Of a DNA stretch of 33,838 bases, positions 30,786 through 33,838 are shown one piece after another. The DNA is from an uncultured Bacilli bacterium. Its GTDB lineage: Bacteria; Bacillota_I; Bacilli_A; RF39; UBA660. The notes beneath the pieces are model-generated. The model did no database searches and was not told the DNA's origin. It was given only the letters and a program-made list of their open reading frames with translations. Each line of letters begins with the position of its first letter. Within the stretch, counting starts at the first letter, position 1. The stretch is taken from assembly GCA_947624275.1 (NCBI GenBank), contig CANQJR010000007.1:1-33838 (forward strand). The letters run 5' to 3'. The translations under genes were made by a program, and so were the position numbers.

Positions 30786-31409
30786 ATGTTAGATTGTGTG
30801 ACTGTCTTTGGACAAAACAGTATTAAATTTACTATTGATAAAAAAATTTATATCGATCCCTTGCAAATCGATAAAGACTATCATGACGCTGATATCATCT
30901 TTATCACTCATGACCATTATGATCATTTCTCTTTAGATGACATTGAAAGAGTTCGTCAAAAAGATACTATTTTAATCGCGCCAAAATGCATGAAGGATTT
31001 ACTCGGCTCTTTTTCCAATGTCATGTTGGTGGAAGTGGGCGAGAAATATCGAGTGTTGGACATCGATTTTGAAACAGTTCCAAGTTATAACATTGATAAA
31101 CCTTTTCATCCAAAAGAAAAGGGCTATGTCGGTTATATTTTAAACTTGGATGGTAAACGTTATTACATAGCTGGTGATACAGATGACATAGCTGAAATTA
31201 GAAACATATCTTGTGATGTGTGCTTCATCCCTATCGGTGGAAAGTTCACGATGGATTGGCAAGAGGCGGTACTCTTAGTTGAAAAGATAAGACCAAGAGT
31301 AGCAGTGCCAGTACACTATGGTAGCATAGTTGGTTCGATGGAAGATGGTATCAATTTTCAAAAGGAATTGGAAAGTACCGATGTTCAGTGCGTTTTAATG
31401 ATAAAATAA
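30786..31409 (+). CDS. Metallo-beta-lactamase-fold hydrolase (UlaG/YtkL-like)
   Basis: A 207-residue soluble enzyme with the complete metal set: THDHYDH (HxHxDH), a distal motif AGDTDD (Asp ligand) and VPVHYGS (last His). The compact form with ITHDHYDHFS and KIYIDP upstream matches UlaG-like metal-dependent hydrolases. Substrate unknown. The start is the ATG after GGTGAT. It contrasts with the ComEC-like protein at 25674-26423, which has lost the motif. Confidence 0.87.
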   Translation: MLDCVTVFGQNSIKFTIDKKIYIDPLQIDKDYHDADIIFITHDHYDHFSLDDIERVRQKDTILIAPKCMKDLLGSFSNVMLVEVGEKYRVLDIDFETVPSYNIDKPFHPKEKGYVGYILNLDGKRYYIAGDTDDIAEIRNISCDVCFIPIGGKFTMDWQEAVLLVEKIRPRVAVPVHYGSIVGSMEDGINFQKELESTDVQCVLMIK

Positions 31410-31412
31410 TAT

Positions 31413-31453
31413 TTTACATCGATTTACATAAGTATTTTACACATTGCTTTACT
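31413..31453 (+). repeat. Four phased TTTACA/T motifs
   Basis: TTTACA occurs at 31413, 31423 and 31436 and TTTACT at 31448, spaced 10, 13 and 12 nt, directly upstream of the 52-residue ORF. It may be a protein-binding array or overlapping -35 elements. Confidence 0.4.
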
Positions 31454-31498
31454 TGTGTTTTTTTTTATGATATCTTGTTGTAGTAAGGGTATATTTTT

Positions 31499-31657
31499 AT
31501 GGATAAAGAATGGTTAAATTATTGGCAAGAAATTGAAGATTTAGAACGTGATAGCAATGAGGACAACGATTATATAAATATCGATCAAAAAGAATGTGAT
31601 GATCACCTTGAAAAGGCAAAAGATCTGTATAGACCGGTCTTGAGCGATGATAATTAA
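31499..31657 (+). CDS. Small acidic protein, 52 residues (not in the ORF track)
   Basis: ATG at 31499 to TAA at 31657: begins MDKEWLNYWQEIEDLERDSN and ends KDLYRPVLSDDN. Strongly acidic, one cysteine, no membrane helix. AAGGG lies 10 nt before the ATG. The following gene has its own promoter. Family unknown; coding status rests on the ribosome site, codon use and a compact fit between neighbours. Confidence 0.6.
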   Translation: MDKEWLNYWQEIEDLERDSNEDNDYINIDQKECDDHLEKAKDLYRPVLSDDN

Positions 31658-31660
31658 ATA

Positions 31661-31689
31661 TTGAATTATTAGGCTATTTGTATTATAAT
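31661..31689 (+). promoter_or_regulatory. Promoter of the single-pass membrane protein gene
   Basis: TTGAAT, 17-nt spacer, TATAAT, 29 nt before the ATG. Confidence 0.72.
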
Positions 31690-31718
31690 TGTCTATAGTA
31701 GGAAGGATTGATTGATTT

Positions 31719-32270
31719 ATGGCTGAAAAAGAAGAAAAAGGGTTGAAAAGAGAAGAAAAAAAGTCGCATAAAGAAGTTCATACGGATAAAAGATCGAGCA
31801 AATATCGCAAATTAATTGAACATTATAAGCGCAGAAATAAACTTATAGAAGCTATCATTGCTTGCGTTGTCATAGTTTTGGTTTTTCTCTTATTGTGCAA
31901 TAGAACTTTTTTAAAAACTGAATATTCGATGAAAGTAAATAATAGTGAAATAACGATTCCTTTGCCAAGATTTACTTATTATGTCGGTTCAGATGGGTCA
32001 AAAGTAATTTTTAAGACGCTTAGAAAGTCAACTAATACTCGTCAATTTTTTGATGATTTCTTAAACACTGAAACTTTTGATATCTATTATTGTGGTGGTA
32101 AAAAAGATCCTTACTATTATAATGAAGAAAACAAATATTTCATCTCTTCAATTGAAGTTAAAAAGGGTTTTGCAATCAAAACGATAACTGTTAATTACTC
32201 AACTGTCGATAAAGATTTGTTCTGTAATACGATTGAAACAAATGATGTCGTCAATGAAGATGAACTTTAG
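31719..32270 (+). CDS. Single-pass membrane protein of unknown function
   Basis: 183 residues: a Lys/Glu-rich cytoplasmic part (about 1-44), one membrane helix (IEAIIACVVIVLVFLLLC), and an outer domain of about 115 residues with many strands (ITIPLPRFTYYVGSDGSKVI, later FDIYYCGGKKDPYYY) and two cysteines that could pair. A TGA precedes the ATG in frame, which fixes the start; the ribosome site AGGAAGG lies rather far upstream (12 nt). No family recognised. Confidence 0.7.
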   Translation: MAEKEEKGLKREEKKSHKEVHTDKRSSKYRKLIEHYKRRNKLIEAIIACVVIVLVFLLLCNRTFLKTEYSMKVNNSEITIPLPRFTYYVGSDGSKVIFKTLRKSTNTRQFFDDFLNTETFDIYYCGGKKDPYYYNEENKYFISSIEVKKGFAIKTITVNYSTVDKDLFCNTIETNDVVNEDEL

Positions 32271-32274
32271 AATG

Positions 32275-32293
32275 AGCCGCGAGGCTTTTTTTA
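32275..32293 (+). terminator. Terminator after the membrane protein gene
   Basis: A short GC stem (AGCC/GGCT, loop GCGA) followed by T7. Confidence 0.7.
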
Positions 32294-32303
32294 TTTTCCC
32301 AAT

Positions 32304-32332
32304 TTGACAATGAGGACCTTTTCTGTTAGAAT
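32304..32332 (+). promoter_or_regulatory. Promoter of the ankyrin-repeat gene
   Basis: TTGACA, 17-nt spacer, TAGAAT with TGT extension. Confidence 0.75.
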
Positions 32333-32370
32333 AGTTAACTGTCACGTTATTAAAGAAGAGGTGTATAAGA

Positions 32371-33066
32371 ATGTTTTATGATGAAGAAAGAGCAATTGAC
32401 GCCTGTTGTGATGAACCATCCCTGGTCTTTGAATTAATCAAAGAGGAACATTTCGAGACCGTTGATAAATTGCTTAGCAAACATAAAATAGACATTAATG
32501 TTTGTGACGAAAATGGAAATGATATTTTGACGAGATTACTCAAAAAGGGACAATATGATTTAGTTCTAAAATATATGAAAAGTGCTAAATGGGATGTCAA
32601 TCATCAAAATAGTGATGGTAACACTTTTGCCCACATTCTCGTATTAATCGATTATAAAAATGTCATTGAAATTATTAAACAATTGAAAAAGAATAAGAAA
32701 TTTTTACCCAATATAAAGAATAATAAAAATGAAACTATCTTAGATAGATCTATTAAGAGTAACTATTTGTACACATCTGTCAAGATATTGGAAGATAAGC
32801 GTTTTAATAGTATCGATATAGCATCTTTCAAGAAGTTTTATGATACTTATATCAATACTAAAAAGTATGGTAAGTATACGAAGTTGGCTAATTTAGAGAT
32901 AATCATGGATTCATTAGAAGAAAAGGATTTAGTACCACGCATGGCTAAATTGGTCAATTATTTCAAAAGAGATTACAATGTGATTAGAGCAGAAGTGATT
33001 AACGATAATAAGACAAAAAATATTGATAGAATCATTAAATTGATTTTAAAGGAAAGTAAAAGTTAA
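32371..33066 (+). CDS. Ankyrin-repeat protein
   Basis: 231 residues, soluble. Three or four ankyrin units are visible: DINVCDENGNDILTRLLKKG, DVNHQNSDGNTFAHILVLID and LPNIKNNKNETILDRSIKSN, each about 33-36 residues with the N-D/N-G-N/E-T turn. An N-terminal helix pair and a charged helical C-terminus (VPRMAKLVNYFKRDYN) flank them. Ankyrin repeats bind other proteins; the partner is unknown. Ribosome site AAGAGGTG. Monocistronic. Confidence 0.82.
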   Translation: MFYDEERAIDACCDEPSLVFELIKEEHFETVDKLLSKHKIDINVCDENGNDILTRLLKKGQYDLVLKYMKSAKWDVNHQNSDGNTFAHILVLIDYKNVIEIIKQLKKNKKFLPNIKNNKNETILDRSIKSNYLYTSVKILEDKRFNSIDIASFKKFYDTYINTKKYGKYTKLANLEIIMDSLEEKDLVPRMAKLVNYFKRDYNVIRAEVINDNKTKNIDRIIKLILKESKS

Positions 33067-33084
33067 ATTTTACTTTTTCTTTTT
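33053..33084 (+). terminator. Terminator after the ankyrin gene
   Basis: A 9-bp stem (AAAGTAAAA/TTTTACTTT, loop GTTAAA) including the last codons, then a T-rich tail. Confidence 0.8.
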
Positions 33085-33096
33085 TTATATATTTAG

Positions 33097-33102
33097 TATA
33101 AT
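33097..33102 (+). promoter_or_regulatory. -10 of miaB
   Basis: TATAAT, 23 nt before the ATG; no clear -35. Confidence 0.5.
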
Positions 33103-33125
33103 ATAACAGGAAAGAAGTGAGAAGG

Positions 33126-33838
33126 ATGGAATTGCCAGATTATGTCAAAGCAAGAAAGAGAACTAAAGAGCGAGTATTAGAAGAAGTTTATGAATTAGAT
33201 GAAGAGTTAAAGACAATTGGTAGAGGTAAAAAATATTTTTTAAAGACCTATGGTTGTCAAATGAATGAACATGATAGTGAAAATATTAAAGCGATGTTAG
33301 AAGATTTATCTTTTGAAGAGACTGATGACTATAAAGAGGCTGATTTAGTTCTTTTGAATACTTGTTCAATTCGTGAGAATGCTCATAATAAAGCCTTTGG
33401 TATGTTGGGAAGATTGAAACACATCAAAGAGACTACTAATCCCCATTTGATCGTTGGCTTATGTGGTTGTATGGCTCAAGAAGAAGGGGTAGTACAACGC
33501 TTGATGGAAAAATATAAATGGGTCAATTTCGTCTTTGGAACACACAATATTCATCGTCTCCCTTATGTTTTAAATGCCGCTTTGCAAAATGATGAACAAG
33601 AAATTGAAGTCTTGAGTCAAGAGGGAAATATCATTGAAGGAATACCTGTTAAGAGAGAAAATCGTTATAAAGCTTATGTGAACATCATTTATGGTTGTGA
33701 TAAGTTCTGTACTTACTGCATCGTTCCCTATACGCGTGGTAAACAGCGAAGTCGCAATCCCAAAGACATCATTAGAGAAGTTGAGCAATTAGTGGAAGAT
33801 GGTTATCAAGAGGTCACACTATTGGGGCAAAACGTCAA
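33126..33838 (+). CDS. miaB: tRNA-2-methylthio-N6-dimethylallyladenosine synthase, 5' part
   Basis: Radical SAM enzyme that adds the methylthio group at tRNA position A37. It runs off the window edge and so is missing from the ORF track; about 237 residues are present of a usual 440-510. Seen: the UPF0004 N-terminal domain with its cluster cysteines (YGCQMNEHDSE, NTCSIRENA, GLCGCMAQEEG) and the radical SAM motif CDKFCTYC (CxxxCxxC) followed by IVPYTRGKQRSR. The YGCQMN and RGKQRSR wording separates MiaB from MtaB and RimO. The N-terminal extension of about 35 residues before the domain is typical of Firmicutes MiaB. AGAAGG touches the ATG, with AGGAAAG further upstream. Confidence 0.95.
   Translation, partial: MELPDYVKARKRTKERVLEEVYELDEELKTIGRGKKYFLKTYGCQMNEHDSENIKAMLEDLSFEETDDYKEADLVLLNTCSIRENAHNKAFGMLGRLKHIKETTNPHLIVGLCGCMAQEEGVVQRLMEKYKWVNFVFGTHNIHRLPYVLNAALQNDEQEIEVLSQEGNIIEGIPVKRENRYKAYVNIIYGCDKFCTYCIVPYTRGKQRSRNPKDIIREVEQLVEDGYQEVTLLGQNV

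Overview
The window reads as a low-GC, Gram-positive-type chromosome from the Bacilli/Erysipelotrichia/Mycoplasmatota (RF39-like) side of the Firmicutes. The evidence is the AT-rich sequence, AGGAGG-type ribosome sites, U-tract hairpin terminators, a T-box leader, a dimeric eukaryote-like glycyl-tRNA synthetase, and an intact murein synthesis set (class B PBP with PASTA, MraY, FtsW, UppP). Several genes end in TGA and tryptophan is written TGG, so the standard bacterial code 11 applies, not the Mycoplasma code. Taxonomy below class level is inference.

Layout. 1-5.9 kb: remnant of the division/cell-wall (dcw) cluster. It holds the 3' end of a class B PBP, then an inserted block (a minus-strand TIM44-like/zinc-ribbon membrane protein, a membrane thioredoxin-like protein, a GT2 glycosyltransferase), then mraY and an ftsW-type gene. 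5.9-12.3 kb: accessory and surface genes. These are a possible ADP-ribosyltransferase-fold protein, a membrane-anchored XRE regulator, a secreted protein followed in the same frame by a MacB-like membrane protein, a polysaccharide flippase, a YitT-family protein, and a pair of small two-helix membrane proteins behind two tandem consensus promoters. 12.4-21.2 kb: a lone prepilin-like gene, then housekeeping genes (T-box-glyS, tRNA-Gln on the minus strand, rpsO, pnp, lon, an unknown gene overlapping lon, uppP). 21.2-26.6 kb: DUF192 protein, Flp-type pilin-like peptide, an unknown cytosolic protein, tRNA-Lys, an island-like stretch with a broken excisionase-type HTH gene and a very AT-rich membrane protein, an M23/SH3 lysin-like protein, a ComEC-like metallo-beta-lactamase-fold protein lacking its metal motif, and tRNA-Ser. 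26.7-33.8 kb: HMA metal-binding protein, DUF362 protein, two small acidic proteins, a polytopic DUF6056-like protein with a second GT2 enzyme, an UlaG-like MBL hydrolase, a single-pass membrane protein, an ankyrin-repeat protein, and the 5' part of miaB.

How the genes fit together. The dominant theme is the cell envelope: MraY, FtsW, PBP and UppP form the lipid II route, and two polyprenyl-phosphate glycosyltransferases, a flippase and a large polytopic protein suggest wall-polymer decoration. Transcription units are short. Nearly every gene or pair has its own promoter, often an extended -10 (TGnTATAAT) within 10-30 nt of the Shine-Dalgarno sequence, and its own hairpin terminator. Several starts in the ORF track lie inside the -10 element and were moved downstream. 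No CRISPR array, insertion sequence or complete prophage was seen. The items most worth follow-up are the tandem-promoter pair of small membrane proteins (11.4-12.3 kb), the degenerate MBL protein (25.7 kb), the compact glyS T-box (12.95 kb), the secreted/MacB-like in-frame pair (7.3-8.8 kb), and the signal-less M23/SH3 protein (24.6 kb).
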